In this document: piece after piece, positions 1 through 8,903 of the stretch
How positions within the stretch are numbered: the stretch's first letter is position 1
How the letters are laid out: every line of letters begins with the position of its first letter
Assembly (NCBI GenBank): GCA_947498055.1
Contig: CANMJA010000025.1
Location: 1-64,000 of the forward strand
Source: an uncultured Tenacibaculum sp.
GTDB taxonomy: Bacteria > Bacteroidota > Bacteroidia > Flavobacteriales > Flavobacteriaceae
Direction: 5' to 3'
Length of the DNA stretch: 64,000 nucleotides
Notes under the pieces: model-generated
The model's database searches: none
Told to the model about the DNA's origin: nothing
The model's input: the letters and a program-made list of their open reading frames with translations, nothing else
Position numbers and translations under genes: made by a program

Positions 1-191
1 GAAATCACAATGTCTTTAGAAAATTCATCTGGAATAGATTTCTTTTCTTCAAAATAAAGATGAAGATCTTTTTCTTTTACTTCATGTTTTGTCAAGTCAA
101 AATGAGTAATTAATAGTTCTGGTAGTATAAATTTTAAAACCTCTAGTGATGATTCCAAGTTGTAATCTGTTTTTTTACAAAAATCGAAAAT
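1..191 (-). mobile_element. N-terminal part of an insertion-sequence transposase (ISAon1-type), cut by the left edge
   Basis: The reverse strand is open from the window edge to a stop at 192-194. It encodes a peptide containing ILPELLITHFDLTKHE and LHLYFEEKKSIPDEF. This resembles, from memory, the separate N-terminal-region protein of ISAon1-family elements, which precedes the catalytic ORF in Bacteroidota. No ATG is present in the frame after the upstream stop, so the start is either non-canonical or lost. The AT-rich sequence to about 230, including CACACACAACTTTTGTTC, is probably the outer end of the element, although its inverted-repeat partner lies outside the window. The catalytic part cannot be seen. 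The family call is moderately sure. Confidence 0.6.
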
Positions 192-279
192 CTATTTCAA
201 TTCACACACAACTTTTGTTCTTGATCCTATATTATTTGATAAAAATTACAAAGTTGGAAAAATATACAGGTGCATTTTT

Positions 280-1740
280 GTGTTAATTACCATGACGATT
301 AATGTAGGTGTTGCACAATCTATCTCGCTAAATCAAGAGAAAATTAGTGCAGATACAGAAAAACTATTAAACTTAATTGAAGAAAGTATCAAAATACCAA
401 AAGCCATTAATTTTAGTTTAAATTCTGCTTTCACTTTAAGAAACAAATTATTTTCCGAAAACAAAAAGTTACACAAAAAATTACTGAGTGACTATAAGAA
501 ATCTCCAAATAATGAAGATGTACATATTGCTTTAGCTACCTATTACAAATCCATAAAAGATACGATACAAGCTAAAAAATTTTACAAGAAAAGCTATGGA
601 ATTCTAAGTGAAAGACATCCTATTAAAGATAGTATTACTCATTTTTTAAAGTTAAGTGTAGTAAAGGGAGAATTAGGACTGAATTTTTATCCAGAAATCA
701 ATATTCTAAAAAAAATAGGCTTACTGGCACCTCCTGAAACTTACAATAAATATGGAGGTTTTCTATTCATCATATATTTGGAAAATGGAAATTATGAACT
801 GGTAAAACAAAAGGCAAAACTACTTTTAGAAACGCAATCGGTAACCAAACCAGAGATTATCTTTTCAGCACTTATATATGCGTTGATATATGAAAAAAAG
901 AAGAAATTTGGGAAACAAGAATTTTTACTTCTAGATAGTTATGCCAATAGATATAAGAATAATAAAAACATTCAAAGCCTAGCAAAGTTAGCAAGGCTAT
1001 ATCCATTTTACTTCAAGTGGGGTAAAGACAATTTAAATATGCCTATCGAAAAAATTACTTTATCTAAACAAGATATTAGCACATTAAAGTCTTTAAAGGA
1101 ACATATTTTCAAAATGTTTAGAAAGCACCAGATTAGTAATTTTTATCATCATTACTACTTAGGGCATGTTAATTTTTTTAGCAAAGATATCGATACGTCC
1201 ATCTATTACTTTGAAAAAGCTGTTAGTATAGCATTCAAAACATCTCAAAAAAGTGAAGATTTAGTAACTCTTTTTGAAACACTTGTAACTTTATATACTC
1301 TGAAAAAAGAATATTCAGGACTCAGAAAAACTCTTGATTATAAATCAGATATTTTTAAAAATGATAAAAAAGTAATTGCCCAAAATTTTTACTTAAAAGC
1401 ACTTACCTTTTTAAAAGAAAAAAATTACAAAGAGGCTAATATCTGGGTGAATAAAGCCTTGAATACAAATCCTAAAAATGCAAATATTTTATCCCTTAAG
1501 GCACATTTAGAATTTATAAAAAAGGAGTATCAAATAGTTGAGCCTCATATGATTTCAGCTATAAATAATACTAGTACAGAACACAATTTATTTAATAGAT
1601 ATTTTCAATTAACGATCTATACAATGTTATTACAACAAGTAGAAAATGCTTTTAACTGGTTTCTAGAAGCATTACATGCAGCAAAAGATGAAAATGAATT
1701 AAAGAAAATAAAAGAAATAGGGAAAGCATATTTTAAATAG
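280..1740 (+). CDS. Secreted or membrane-associated TPR-repeat protein, N-terminus possibly altered by the adjacent IS
   Basis: This 486-residue protein is mostly alpha-helical with tetratricopeptide-like repeats, for example around residues 70-105 (NNEDVHIALATYYKS), 290-325 (HYYLGHVNFFSKDIDTS) and 365-400. It resembles the TPR part of the TPR/AraC regulators further along the window but has no transmembrane segment and no DNA-binding end. The first codon used is GTG at 280, with an ATG at 292. The frame is open further upstream through hydrophobic residues (KIYRCIFVLITMTINVGVAQS), so the natural signal peptide probably began upstream of 280 and its start codon may have been replaced when the transposable element inserted. 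Its function is unknown. Confidence 0.7.
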   Translation: MLITMTINVGVAQSISLNQEKISADTEKLLNLIEESIKIPKAINFSLNSAFTLRNKLFSENKKLHKKLLSDYKKSPNNEDVHIALATYYKSIKDTIQAKKFYKKSYGILSERHPIKDSITHFLKLSVVKGELGLNFYPEINILKKIGLLAPPETYNKYGGFLFIIYLENGNYELVKQKAKLLLETQSVTKPEIIFSALIYALIYEKKKKFGKQEFLLLDSYANRYKNNKNIQSLAKLARLYPFYFKWGKDNLNMPIEKITLSKQDISTLKSLKEHIFKMFRKHQISNFYHHYYLGHVNFFSKDIDTSIYYFEKAVSIAFKTSQKSEDLVTLFETLVTLYTLKKEYSGLRKTLDYKSDIFKNDKKVIAQNFYLKALTFLKEKNYKEANIWVNKALNTNPKNANILSLKAHLEFIKKEYQIVEPHMISAINNTSTEHNLFNRYFQLTIYTMLLQQVENAFNWFLEALHAAKDENELKKIKEIGKAYFK

Positions 1741-1751
1741 TATACACATAA

Positions 1752-1874
1752 GCGTCGATTTATAAATTAACACATATTGTAGCAGATTCTAAAGATGGTA
1801 CCTATTATAGAGACTTAGTAATATATGGAGAAAACAAACCACAGGTCATTGATTTTGAACCTGTTATTCATTGA
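1752..1874 (+). pseudogene. 3' remnant of an immunity-type gene, paralogous to the intact gene at 19552-20040
   Basis: The frame reads IVADSKDGTYYRDLVIYGEN and ends in PVIH followed by TGA. The intact minus-strand gene at 19552-20040 ends with ADSRDGSYYRDLLIHGEN and NVIH, so this is clearly the last ~35 codons of a relative. The frame is closed by a stop at 1749-1751, and no 5' part is visible between the TPR gene and this fragment. A copy of the interspersed quasi-palindromic motif follows at 1891. The fragment shows that a gene of this family once stood here and was lost, probably by recombination. Confidence 0.8.
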
Positions 1875-1890
1875 GGTGATGATAGAAAGT

Positions 1891-1914
1891 GTTCCAACTT
1901 ATAAATTGAAACCT
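1891..1914 (+). repeat. Interspersed quasi-palindromic motif, copy 1
   Basis: The core reads CCAACTTATAAATTGAAACC. It matches five other intergenic copies in this island with consensus GTTCAACTTATAATTTGGCACC, and is one of the more diverged copies. It lies 16 bases after the stop of the remnant at 1752-1874. Confidence 0.55.
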
Positions 1915-2047
1915 ATGGTACTGTATTTAATTGATTGGTTGTAATTCGATTTCTTAATTTGGCATCAAAAGAATAAAGATTTTTGATGCAATATCATTTT
2001 AAATTTAAAATAGGATTAACTCGGCAGAAATATTTAAACACACGTTT

Positions 2048-3070
2048 ATGAAAAAACCATTTTGGATTACAGAAAACAGCCCTAAAGACTTTTTTGAACT
2101 TATTAAAGAAGATATACCTAATGCTACTTTTTGGGATGTTTTTACAGATTATCAGCCACAAGGTATAGAACCAGCAGACACTTCGAAAGCATGGTTGGCT
2201 CAGCAAAAAGAATTGATTACAACGATTATCAATACGTATTTTGCTGATACAGCACTAGAAAGTGACCAATTAGATGTACTTTCTGAAACTTTTACCGAGT
2301 TTAGTTTACCAGAAGAACAACGCTATTTTGATGATTTAGATAGGACATATTTTTCGTTGGTGAAAAAAATCCACGAAATACACCTAGCACCATTGGCGCT
2401 CAATGGAACTACCTATAGTGTGTTCTTATATCACTTGTGTAATGCGATAGAAAAAAATATTCGTAAGCTCTTAGCTTCAAAGGGTGATACAAGTGTAATA
2501 GATGACATGTTAGCAAAAATTCCTAATTGTTCTGAAGAACTAAAACAGCAGATGATCGATAATTATCATAAAATGATGACGCAACATGATGAAGAGACCT
2601 CTTACGATAATTACTACAAGGAAACGCAATATGAAGAAGATGATAGTTTTGAGGAACAAGATAATGTAATCTACCCTCAAGTACATTTGGCATTTTCAGA
2701 TACATTTTATGGAGATAATGATGCTGGAAATATTTCATATAAAGAGCAAGAACAAATCGCTAATGAAAAATTTGAGGCTTGTAAAGCCGAAATCTGTAGT
2801 CTATTGGCGCAGCAACCTAACGAAGCTTTACAACCAAAATCATCAGGTACATTTAACGATAAGCAATGGGATGCTTATTTCGATTTTACTGAAAAGCATG
2901 CTATGGCAAATGAATTAAGCAACCAATTTTCAATCTGGAATGATGATACCAGAGTTCTGTTTTTAACCATGCAAAAGGAAGATAAAGAACTACCCTATGA
3001 GATTAAGTTGGTAGGTATGCCGCTCGAAGATTACAAAAAACTTTTAGAAAGCTATAATGCTATTTTTTAG
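2048..3070 (+). CDS. Hypothetical protein, island gene, no family recognised
   Basis: This is a 340-residue acidic soluble protein without signal peptide or membrane segment. The N-terminus (MKKPFWITENSPKDFFELIK) and the Asp/Glu-rich middle (about residues 180-215, EEDDSFEEQD) are visible, but I recognise no domain. The ATG is the first in frame and is preceded by an AT-rich leader. A copy of the interspersed motif follows 23 bases after the stop. Its place among immunity-type genes makes an immunity or toxin-neutralising role possible, but that is inference from context only. Confidence 0.7.
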   Translation: MKKPFWITENSPKDFFELIKEDIPNATFWDVFTDYQPQGIEPADTSKAWLAQQKELITTIINTYFADTALESDQLDVLSETFTEFSLPEEQRYFDDLDRTYFSLVKKIHEIHLAPLALNGTTYSVFLYHLCNAIEKNIRKLLASKGDTSVIDDMLAKIPNCSEELKQQMIDNYHKMMTQHDEETSYDNYYKETQYEEDDSFEEQDNVIYPQVHLAFSDTFYGDNDAGNISYKEQEQIANEKFEACKAEICSLLAQQPNEALQPKSSGTFNDKQWDAYFDFTEKHAMANELSNQFSIWNDDTRVLFLTMQKEDKELPYEIKLVGMPLEDYKKLLESYNAIF

Positions 3071-3093
3071 TTCTTAAGGCTAAAAACAAATAA

Positions 3094-3116
3094 GTCCCAA
3101 CTTATAATATGGCACA
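3094..3116 (+). repeat. Interspersed quasi-palindromic motif, copy 2
   Basis: The sequence CCAACTTATAATATGGCACA matches the island consensus and lies directly downstream of the gene at 2048-3070 in the same orientation as copies 1, 3 and 4. Confidence 0.65.
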
Positions 3117-3225
3117 AGTATCGTTTTTTTAAAGGTATTGTATTTATTAATTTAGTGAAGGGTTTATTTCTACTATAGAATTGTTAATCAACTTCGTGTA
3201 ATAACATAAAACTTATCAAAAGAAA

Positions 3226-3999
3226 ATGATATCACTAAAAGAAATCAAAAATAGCATGTCGAACAAAATTACAATCCCAACAGCATTTGATGAGTTTTAC
3301 AATTGGTGTTTAGTAACTCATACTAAAAACCCAAACCATGCATTCTTTTTTGATTTTAAATGGGATATAAATAAAGATTTGCTACTTGGTGTTTTAGGGA
3401 AAAAACATGATGATAAATTTGGTGTTTTTGCATCTACACCAGACGGAAGTATATATGCATTTTGGATAGACGAACAAGAACAACAAAAAATTATATATAT
3501 AAGTTCTGATGGAGGGAATGTATTTGTGCTTGGTAACACGTTTATGGAGTTTCTTCAATACCTGTCCATTGGCTATTCATCACCCGACAGTGCTGATTTT
3601 ACATTAACCTATAAACAAATCGCTGAAAGAGATAAAGTAGACTATAATACCATTAGTGCAGATAACATTAATGCATATCATCAAAATTATGGAAAACCAT
3701 TACAAACCGAAGAAGGCATTAAAGCATTATTTGACGAAAATATAGACGATAAGACTCTTGAAATGATGTTAGAAATAAATAAAAATGCCGCTTTATCGCT
3801 ACCTGAAACAGATGCAAACACAGTTGAAAAAACAAAAAAAGAAATGAAAGAACTAGACCAAATAATGAATGAACAACAAAATAATTTTAGACTATGGCTA
3901 ACAACACATTTTAAAGTCCATTTACCGCAAAAAGGAATGGATGTTTTGAATGTAAATGATACCTCTTTTGAAAACTGGGTACATCAAGTAATTAACTAA
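3226..3999 (+). CDS. SUKH-like (SMI1/KNR4-type) immunity protein candidate
   Basis: The 257-residue protein contains a segment typical of SUKH-fold immunity proteins, in which a predicted strand-turn region FGVFASTPDGSIYAFWIDE is followed by a hydrophobic stretch and a helical end. The C-terminus (LPQKGMDVLNVNDTSFENWV) resembles extensions seen in bacterial SMI1/KNR4 relatives. SUKH proteins bind and neutralise diverse secreted toxin domains in the cytoplasm. There is no signal peptide. An alternative start is the ATG at 3256 (SMSNKITIPTAFDEF). It begins a run of plus-strand genes with short gaps. The SUKH call rests on motif resemblance, not on an alignment. Confidence 0.6.
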   Translation: MISLKEIKNSMSNKITIPTAFDEFYNWCLVTHTKNPNHAFFFDFKWDINKDLLLGVLGKKHDDKFGVFASTPDGSIYAFWIDEQEQQKIIYISSDGGNVFVLGNTFMEFLQYLSIGYSSPDSADFTLTYKQIAERDKVDYNTISADNINAYHQNYGKPLQTEEGIKALFDENIDDKTLEMMLEINKNAALSLPETDANTVEKTKKEMKELDQIMNEQQNNFRLWLTTHFKVHLPQKGMDVLNVNDTSFENWVHQVIN

Positions 4000-4041
4000 A
4001 ACAAAGTATAGAATGACAAAACCAGAAAAAACAATTTTAAA

Positions 4042-4758
4042 ATGACACAACGCATACTAAAAGACATAAGACTTTATGAGAGCAAAACTGAAAACATTGC
4101 AGGGCAACCATTACCGGCTGAGCTAGGTGGTATTATAAAACCTTCCGAACAAACCTTTTTTATCGCTAAAAGAATAGCAAGAAAATTAAATGAACTAAAC
4201 TATTCCTATGGAGAAATAGACCACATTTATATTAACCTCTCCACTTTTTTAAAAGTAGAAGAGATAAAAATTTCTAATCGTGACATTGATAAAAGAATAA
4301 AATACATAGATTTTGGTATTGCAGAGAGTCATTTTAACGCGTTGAGAGAAGAAGATAAAGATACATTTATTGAAAGCCTAATACTGACAGTAATGCGATA
4401 TATAAGCGATAAAAATAATTTGGAGTTTATAACGCAAACAGCATTAGCACTAGTAACACACGGTCGAAAAATGAAAATTCATTTTAAAACCAAAGAAACA
4501 AAAACATATCAAATCGCTATTTATTATCAAATTGCCCCTGAAAATAACCAGTCTAAAGCAATTATAGAATATCATGACAAAAAAAGTAATGCTAAACAAA
4601 CAAAGCAGTTTGCATTAAAAGATTACGAAGACATCTATTCATTAGTAGATACTATTACCATCAAAGACCAAAAACTCATATTAAAACCTAAAAAATCATA
4701 TATGGCTCAATTAGTAACCCAAAATTATGAAACACCCGTTGAGTTTGAATTGATATAA
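4042..4758 (+). CDS. Hypothetical protein, island gene
   Basis: This is a 238-residue soluble protein with no recognised family. The N-terminal half contains FFIAKRIARKLNELNYSYGE and a helical middle, and the C-terminal part is predicted beta-rich (KTYQIAIYYQIAPEN). It follows the SUKH-like gene by 42 bases and precedes a 54-codon ORF, so it is probably co-transcribed with both. A role as an immunity protein is possible from context but unproven. Confidence 0.65.
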   Translation: MTQRILKDIRLYESKTENIAGQPLPAELGGIIKPSEQTFFIAKRIARKLNELNYSYGEIDHIYINLSTFLKVEEIKISNRDIDKRIKYIDFGIAESHFNALREEDKDTFIESLILTVMRYISDKNNLEFITQTALALVTHGRKMKIHFKTKETKTYQIAIYYQIAPENNQSKAIIEYHDKKSNAKQTKQFALKDYEDIYSLVDTITIKDQKLILKPKKSYMAQLVTQNYETPVEFELI

Positions 4759-4806
4759 AGGTACCAATAGAAAATAGGTCAAATAAACATAAGTTTTTCA
4801 AAGAAA

Positions 4807-4971
4807 ATGCAAGAAACCAATAAAACATACAACCTTGGATATCTTAATGGATGGTTATCAAGCATTGCCAGTGTTAATGATAAAACAAATCACCAATTCG
4901 ATTTCAAACTAACAAAGCATGAAAATGCAGAGGGATCTTTACAAGAAAAGCTTAATTTAATATTTAAATAA
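4807..4971 (+). CDS. Small 54-residue ORF
   Basis: The ORF begins MQETNKTYNLGYLNGWL and ends ...LQEKLNLIFK. The ATG at 4807 is preceded by AAGAAA, a plausible weak ribosome-binding region. The next gene starts at 4973 with ATG one base after this stop, which supports coupled translation. The protein is not recognised and could be a complete small protein or the tail of a reduced one. Confidence 0.45.
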   Translation: MQETNKTYNLGYLNGWLSSIASVNDKTNHQFDFKLTKHENAEGSLQEKLNLIFK

Positions 4972-4972
4972 G

Positions 4973-5424
4973 ATGGATAAACTAGTAATTAACATATGGG
5001 ATTCGGTAGGGTTAGGAATTATCATTAAATTTCCAACAAGCATACTAATTTCTAATCAAACTGGAGGAACCACTTGTTTACATCCAAAAATAGAAGGCGT
5101 TTTTTACCACTGTTAAACGATTATAAAGAAGAAACTCATGAATTTTTAAGTACAGAAATTGAGTTAACAAATTATTTTAAAGATAAAAAATATAAAGGTA
5201 ATGGTGCTACAGGTGGAATTGATATGGAAGATGTTAAAAACATAAGCGCAATACTATTACATTGGAGAATCAATGAATTTATAGAAATAGACCTAACCAA
5301 ACTAAAAGAATCTCATGAAGCTTGGATTCACATAAAAATTGATACAACCAAGAGAACAGATTTAGTAAAAGAGTTTGGTAACTCTCCTTTAAAAGGCATT
5401 TTAACATGGTCTAATAGTGATTAA
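4973..5424 (+). pseudogene. DUF6210-like immunity-type gene broken by a one-base deletion in a T run
   Basis: Frame one starts MDKLVINIWDSVGLGIIIKF, continues through SNQTGGTTCLHPKIEGVFY and stops at 5114. A second frame then continues LPLLNDYKEETHEFLSTEIE to the stop at 5424. Adding one T to the six-T run at 5100-5105 joins them into one ~150-residue protein reading EGVFLPLLNDYKEETHE. From memory, the IWDSVGLG...SNQTGGT...CLHP...EG.F pattern resembles DUF6210, which I cannot verify here. Only the second part would appear if ORFs were called naively. This is either a decayed gene or a sequencing indel. Confidence 0.75.
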
Positions 5425-5494
5425 ACCACTTCAATGTTTAAAATACCTCAAACAAAAGCCTATTACACAATTTAATTCAATAAAGAATACTTAG

Positions 5495-6634
5495 ATGAAA
5501 TTCGAATTAACCAATAACGAAAGAAAATATGTAGGTATACAACCTGTAGATCCTCAATGGGATAAGGTGCAACTTACCAATGAAATTTACATCTATTTTG
5601 CAGGAAGTACTATTGTCAAATCCATAACAATAACAAAAGATTCGTACAAAGAAAATGACATGGATGAAGAAACCTCTGAGGATAGAACCATGTTATTACC
5701 CAAAACAAAAAAGGGTAAACCCAAAAAAATAAACTTTTCTTCCTTTCAAGCTAGAAATTGCATTGGTACTTACTTTTGGTTTATCTCATCAGAGGTTACG
5801 ATTGCAAATTACACCACTCAGAAAACATTTTATAGTACTTTTTTTGAGCGTATGGAAATTAAAGATTTTACAGCACTAAGAAGCTGGCTAACAAATTATA
5901 TCGAAACATCCCCTAAAGATTATCTAACGGCTATAGAAAAATTCGGAAAGGAAGAAAGAAAGAGTTACAAGATTAAAGAAGGAGACTTTTTTACTTTCAA
6001 AGTAGACCGAGATAATTATGGATTTGGCAGGGTATTACTAGATATACGAAAACTTAGAAAAGAAAAATTCTTTGAAAAAGAAAGTCATTTTGGTCTACGT
6101 AATTTAATGGGGCAGCCACTTACCATAAAAATCTATCATAAAATTTCTACAGATAAAAACATTGCGATTGAAACACTAAAAAATCTTCCCTGTTTCCCAT
6201 CTCAACATATTATGGATAACCGGCTATTCTACGGAGATTTTGAAATTATTGGCAACTTACCTTTAACGCATAACGAGCTAGAGTCTCCTATGTCATTTTC
6301 TCGGAGTATACATTACAACACTCCCGATTTAGTATACTTGCAGTGGGGACTTATCTATAAAGAAACCAACATAACTAAACTCCCCAAAGATTTAAAAGAA
6401 ATTGCTTTTAGAAACGAAGTAGTAGGGTTTGATTTACAATTAAGCAAAGACATTTTAGTGAATTGTATAAAAAATAACACGAATGATTATTACTGGAAAA
6501 GTGATACTCACTACATGTACAAACAAGATTTACGCAATCCAATACACAAAACACATAAAGAAAAGATTTTTAAGGTATTTGAGCTACACCCAGAATTAAC
6601 ATATCATGAAAACCTGACATTATTAGGTAGATGA
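5495..6634 (+). CDS. Imm26-like immunity protein
   Basis: The 379-residue protein has an Imm26-like segment at about residues 155-260, beginning KEGDFFTFKVDRDNYGFGRVL, the hallmark 'GD.F.....YGFGRVL' strand pair of immunity protein 26. The N-terminal ~150 residues (MKFELTNNERKYVGIQPV...) form an extra domain that I do not recognise. The C-terminal part continues beyond the core. Imm26 members are cytoplasmic and occur in polymorphic-toxin loci. No cognate toxin is adjacent. It is spaced 16 bases from the next gene and is probably in the same operon. Confidence 0.7.
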   Translation: MKFELTNNERKYVGIQPVDPQWDKVQLTNEIYIYFAGSTIVKSITITKDSYKENDMDEETSEDRTMLLPKTKKGKPKKINFSSFQARNCIGTYFWFISSEVTIANYTTQKTFYSTFFERMEIKDFTALRSWLTNYIETSPKDYLTAIEKFGKEERKSYKIKEGDFFTFKVDRDNYGFGRVLLDIRKLRKEKFFEKESHFGLRNLMGQPLTIKIYHKISTDKNIAIETLKNLPCFPSQHIMDNRLFYGDFEIIGNLPLTHNELESPMSFSRSIHYNTPDLVYLQWGLIYKETNITKLPKDLKEIAFRNEVVGFDLQLSKDILVNCIKNNTNDYYWKSDTHYMYKQDLRNPIHKTHKEKIFKVFELHPELTYHENLTLLGR

Positions 6635-6649
6635 GTAACAATGTTTTAA

Positions 6650-7423
6650 ATGCAAAAAGACAACACGCATAGAAAAATACTAAAACAGCAGTACCAAACC
6701 CTTATAGTTCTTGGTATACCAACAGCTATAATAGATGATTATAAAAAATGGCTGTTTTTTCTGCAAGAAGGTTGGGATGTAGAGATGAGTTGGCATTATG
6801 CTAAAAAAATGACAGAAATACAACAAATTCAGTTTTATCGTTTTGCTCAAGCACATCATTTGGAATCGTCTTTAGCCAACGAGATTGAATTAAAATATAA
6901 CCTAAAAGACAAACAACGTTTTGAAATACGAATGGTAAAAAGTAACAACCAACAAACAGCTTTCGATTTCTTTATAAATGGTGAACAACTCTCTAAAAAA
7001 TTAGGTGTTAACCGATTTGATATGATGTATTGCGATGTCGATTTGGATGTGTTTTCTACAGATAAAACCAAGTTTCCCAATTATAATAGACAACAAATTA
7101 ATACTAATGCCGTGTCACAATTTTTAGGCAATAGCAAACCCAAGAACCAATTTGGAACCAACCGAATTATATTGTATCGAGATCACTCAGGAAGCGATTA
7201 TTGTGGTGTGATTTCGTTTTGTTTAGAACAAGAAGATGATGTAGTAATATGGAAAAATATTACTTATGAAGATGACGACTTTGAGACTGGAAAGGCTATT
7301 GAAAATAAGGTAATAAAACCTATAAAAGAGCTAAAATTTAATGCCAAGGAGTACCATTTAGAATTCGAGAACTATTTACAAAGAATTAAGGATATATCCA
7401 TTAAATTGAATAAAAATGGTTAG
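6650..7423 (+). CDS. Hypothetical protein, island gene
   Basis: This 257-residue protein has a helical N-terminus (residues 1-80, including EEGWDVEMSWHYAKKM-like helices) and a beta-rich C-terminal part with TNRIILYRDHSGSDYCGVIS and an acidic turn YEDDDF. I do not recognise a family. It starts 16 bases after the Imm26-like gene and is followed 45 bases later by the DUF6714 gene, suggesting co-transcription. The two-part layout and the setting fit a toxin-immunity protein, which is inference. Confidence 0.65.
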   Translation: MQKDNTHRKILKQQYQTLIVLGIPTAIIDDYKKWLFFLQEGWDVEMSWHYAKKMTEIQQIQFYRFAQAHHLESSLANEIELKYNLKDKQRFEIRMVKSNNQQTAFDFFINGEQLSKKLGVNRFDMMYCDVDLDVFSTDKTKFPNYNRQQINTNAVSQFLGNSKPKNQFGTNRIILYRDHSGSDYCGVISFCLEQEDDVVIWKNITYEDDDFETGKAIENKVIKPIKELKFNAKEYHLEFENYLQRIKDISIKLNKNG

Positions 7424-7467
7424 CAGACATAAATTGGATTTAACAATAAATTACAATTAGAAAAGCA

Positions 7468-8076
7468 ATGAACAAAGAAGCATTAATCCATAAGATTTAT
7501 GAAGCATTTCGAGATGTAAAACTAGAAAACGGCATTGGACTTTGGGAAGCACAAGGGCATGATGACCGACTTTCTGCAGAAAAATGTGCTGAATTAAGAG
7601 AAAAAGACGAAAAAGAAGATTGGAAAAAAATCCCAATCATTGATTTGTATAAATGCAGCAGTTCGTTATCATTTTTTGATGCTAAAGGATTACGATTTCA
7701 CTTGCCCATTTTTTTACTCCTCGATTTAGACCATTTTGAAAAAGAAGAAGACGAACTCCACAGCGATGGACTAGTTGCATCCTGTAGTGTACCAGATATT
7801 GTATTTCATCTACTGTTAGGATTGAGATATGTAAACCCTAAAGACAGTATAGAACGAGGAATAAGAGAACATTACAACGAACGGTTTTCTTTGCTTACTA
7901 ACCCTCAAATAGAATGCATGATAGAAATTCTTAGAATTCGTATGAAAGAGATAGAAGAACACTATAATAGTAAGTATGTAGAGCAATTAGTGGCAAGCCC
8001 AATAGCTACAAAAGATGATGAAAATTACAAGAAGCTCAAAAAAGGAATTAAATACTGGAAAACAAGGATAGTATAA
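7468..8076 (+). CDS. DUF6714 family protein
   Basis: The 202-residue sequence shows the DUF6714 pattern: an N-terminal NGIGLWEAQGHDDR segment, then W..IP..DL....SSLSFFDAKGLRFHLPIFLL around residues 50-90, and a helical C-terminus ending DDENYKKLKKGIKYW. Its biochemical role is not established. The family commonly appears in immunity-type gene arrays, which is from memory. A decayed relative of its last ~60 codons is found at 9681-9872. An interspersed motif copy follows at 8127. Confidence 0.75.
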   Translation: MNKEALIHKIYEAFRDVKLENGIGLWEAQGHDDRLSAEKCAELREKDEKEDWKKIPIIDLYKCSSSLSFFDAKGLRFHLPIFLLLDLDHFEKEEDELHSDGLVASCSVPDIVFHLLLGLRYVNPKDSIERGIREHYNERFSLLTNPQIECMIEILRIRMKEIEEHYNSKYVEQLVASPIATKDDENYKKLKKGIKYWKTRIV

Positions 8077-8126
8077 TTCCTCATTAACACAAAATAGTTG
8101 ACGTTAACCCGTTCCTTTAAAAAGAA

Positions 8127-8150
8127 GTGTCAACTTATAGTTTGGTACCT
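8127..8150 (+). repeat. Interspersed quasi-palindromic motif, copy 3
   Basis: The sequence TCAACTTATAGTTTGGTACC lies 51 bases downstream of the DUF6714 gene. The ~70 bases that follow (for example AATTTAGCTACTTATAAGAA) resemble the sequence after copy 4 (AGTTTAGCTACTCACAAAAT), so at least these two copies belong to a longer repeated unit of roughly 100 bp. Confidence 0.65.
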
Positions 8151-8238
8151 TTTAATCTTTAAAACATAGTAATTTAGCTACTTATAAGAATAATAATGAT
8201 ATATTGTTACACATACATTATTGTTGTAAGTAATTAGA

Positions 8239-8835
8239 ATGAACCAAAAACAGGTAAATAGAATAATTAAATTGCTTAAGGAAAAAGGAATTTCTTTTGA
8301 CAGCGGGTTAACTGATATTGAATTAGAAAAAATTCAAAACGATTTCGCAATCAATTTTCCAAGTGATTTAAAATTATTACTTCAAACTGAACTTCCAGTT
8401 AGTTCTGGTTTTGTTCACTGGAGATATGGAATAAATAGTGAAAAAGGGAAACAAGAGATTGAAAATAGACTGAATTGGCCATTAGAAGGTATGCTGTTTG
8501 ACATCAAGAATAATTCATTTTGGTTAGATAAATGGGGAACTAAACCTTCTGATTTTAAAGATCAAAAGAAAATTGCTGAGAATGAATTAATAAAACAACC
8601 GAAATTAATTCCAATTTATTCTCATAGATATTTATCGAGTGAACCAAGTGAAGTAGCCAATCCTGTTTTTTCTGTATATCAAATGGATATTATCCATTAC
8701 GGAAAAGATTTGATGGACTATTTTTCGAATGAATTTGGAATTGAATTGCCAATATCTTTCGGAACTATAAACACACCGAAACGAATTCGGTTTTGGAGTG
8801 ATATGATTGACTTAGATAATGAAATAATTGAATAA
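8239..8835 (+). CDS. SMI1/KNR4 (SUKH-1) family immunity protein
   Basis: This 198-residue protein has the classical SUKH-1 start: a helix, then GLTDIELEKIQNDFAINFPS with DLKLLLQTELP, matching the 'E..e...g..fP.dyk.fl' signature of SMI1/KNR4 proteins. The central SGFVHWRYG and the C-terminal LIPIYSHRYLSSEPSE...NPVFSVYQMDIIHYG (the ipi..hry pattern) are also typical. SUKH proteins neutralise diverse nuclease and other toxin domains in the cytoplasm. No toxin gene is next to it. The start ATG is 89 bases after motif copy 3. Confidence 0.85.
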   Translation: MNQKQVNRIIKLLKEKGISFDSGLTDIELEKIQNDFAINFPSDLKLLLQTELPVSSGFVHWRYGINSEKGKQEIENRLNWPLEGMLFDIKNNSFWLDKWGTKPSDFKDQKKIAENELIKQPKLIPIYSHRYLSSEPSEVANPVFSVYQMDIIHYGKDLMDYFSNEFGIELPISFGTINTPKRIRFWSDMIDLDNEIIE

Positions 8836-8851
8836 AACTATAGACAATACT

Positions 8852-8882
8852 ATGTAAAAATGCATTAAAACGCATTTTACAT
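8852..8882 (+). repeat. Imperfect inverted repeat (hairpin) between island genes
   Basis: ATGTAAAAATGC and GCATTTTACAT can pair around a short AT loop with one bulged A. The hairpin lacks a T tract, so it is not a canonical terminator. It lies between the SUKH gene and the next ORF. Confidence 0.45.
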
Positions 8883-8903
8883 TAACCGTTCTGTTTAATT
8901 AAA

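Noticed and set aside
8852..8882. Terminator after the SUKH gene
   Set aside because: The hairpin has a bulge and no T tract. It is listed as an inverted repeat only.
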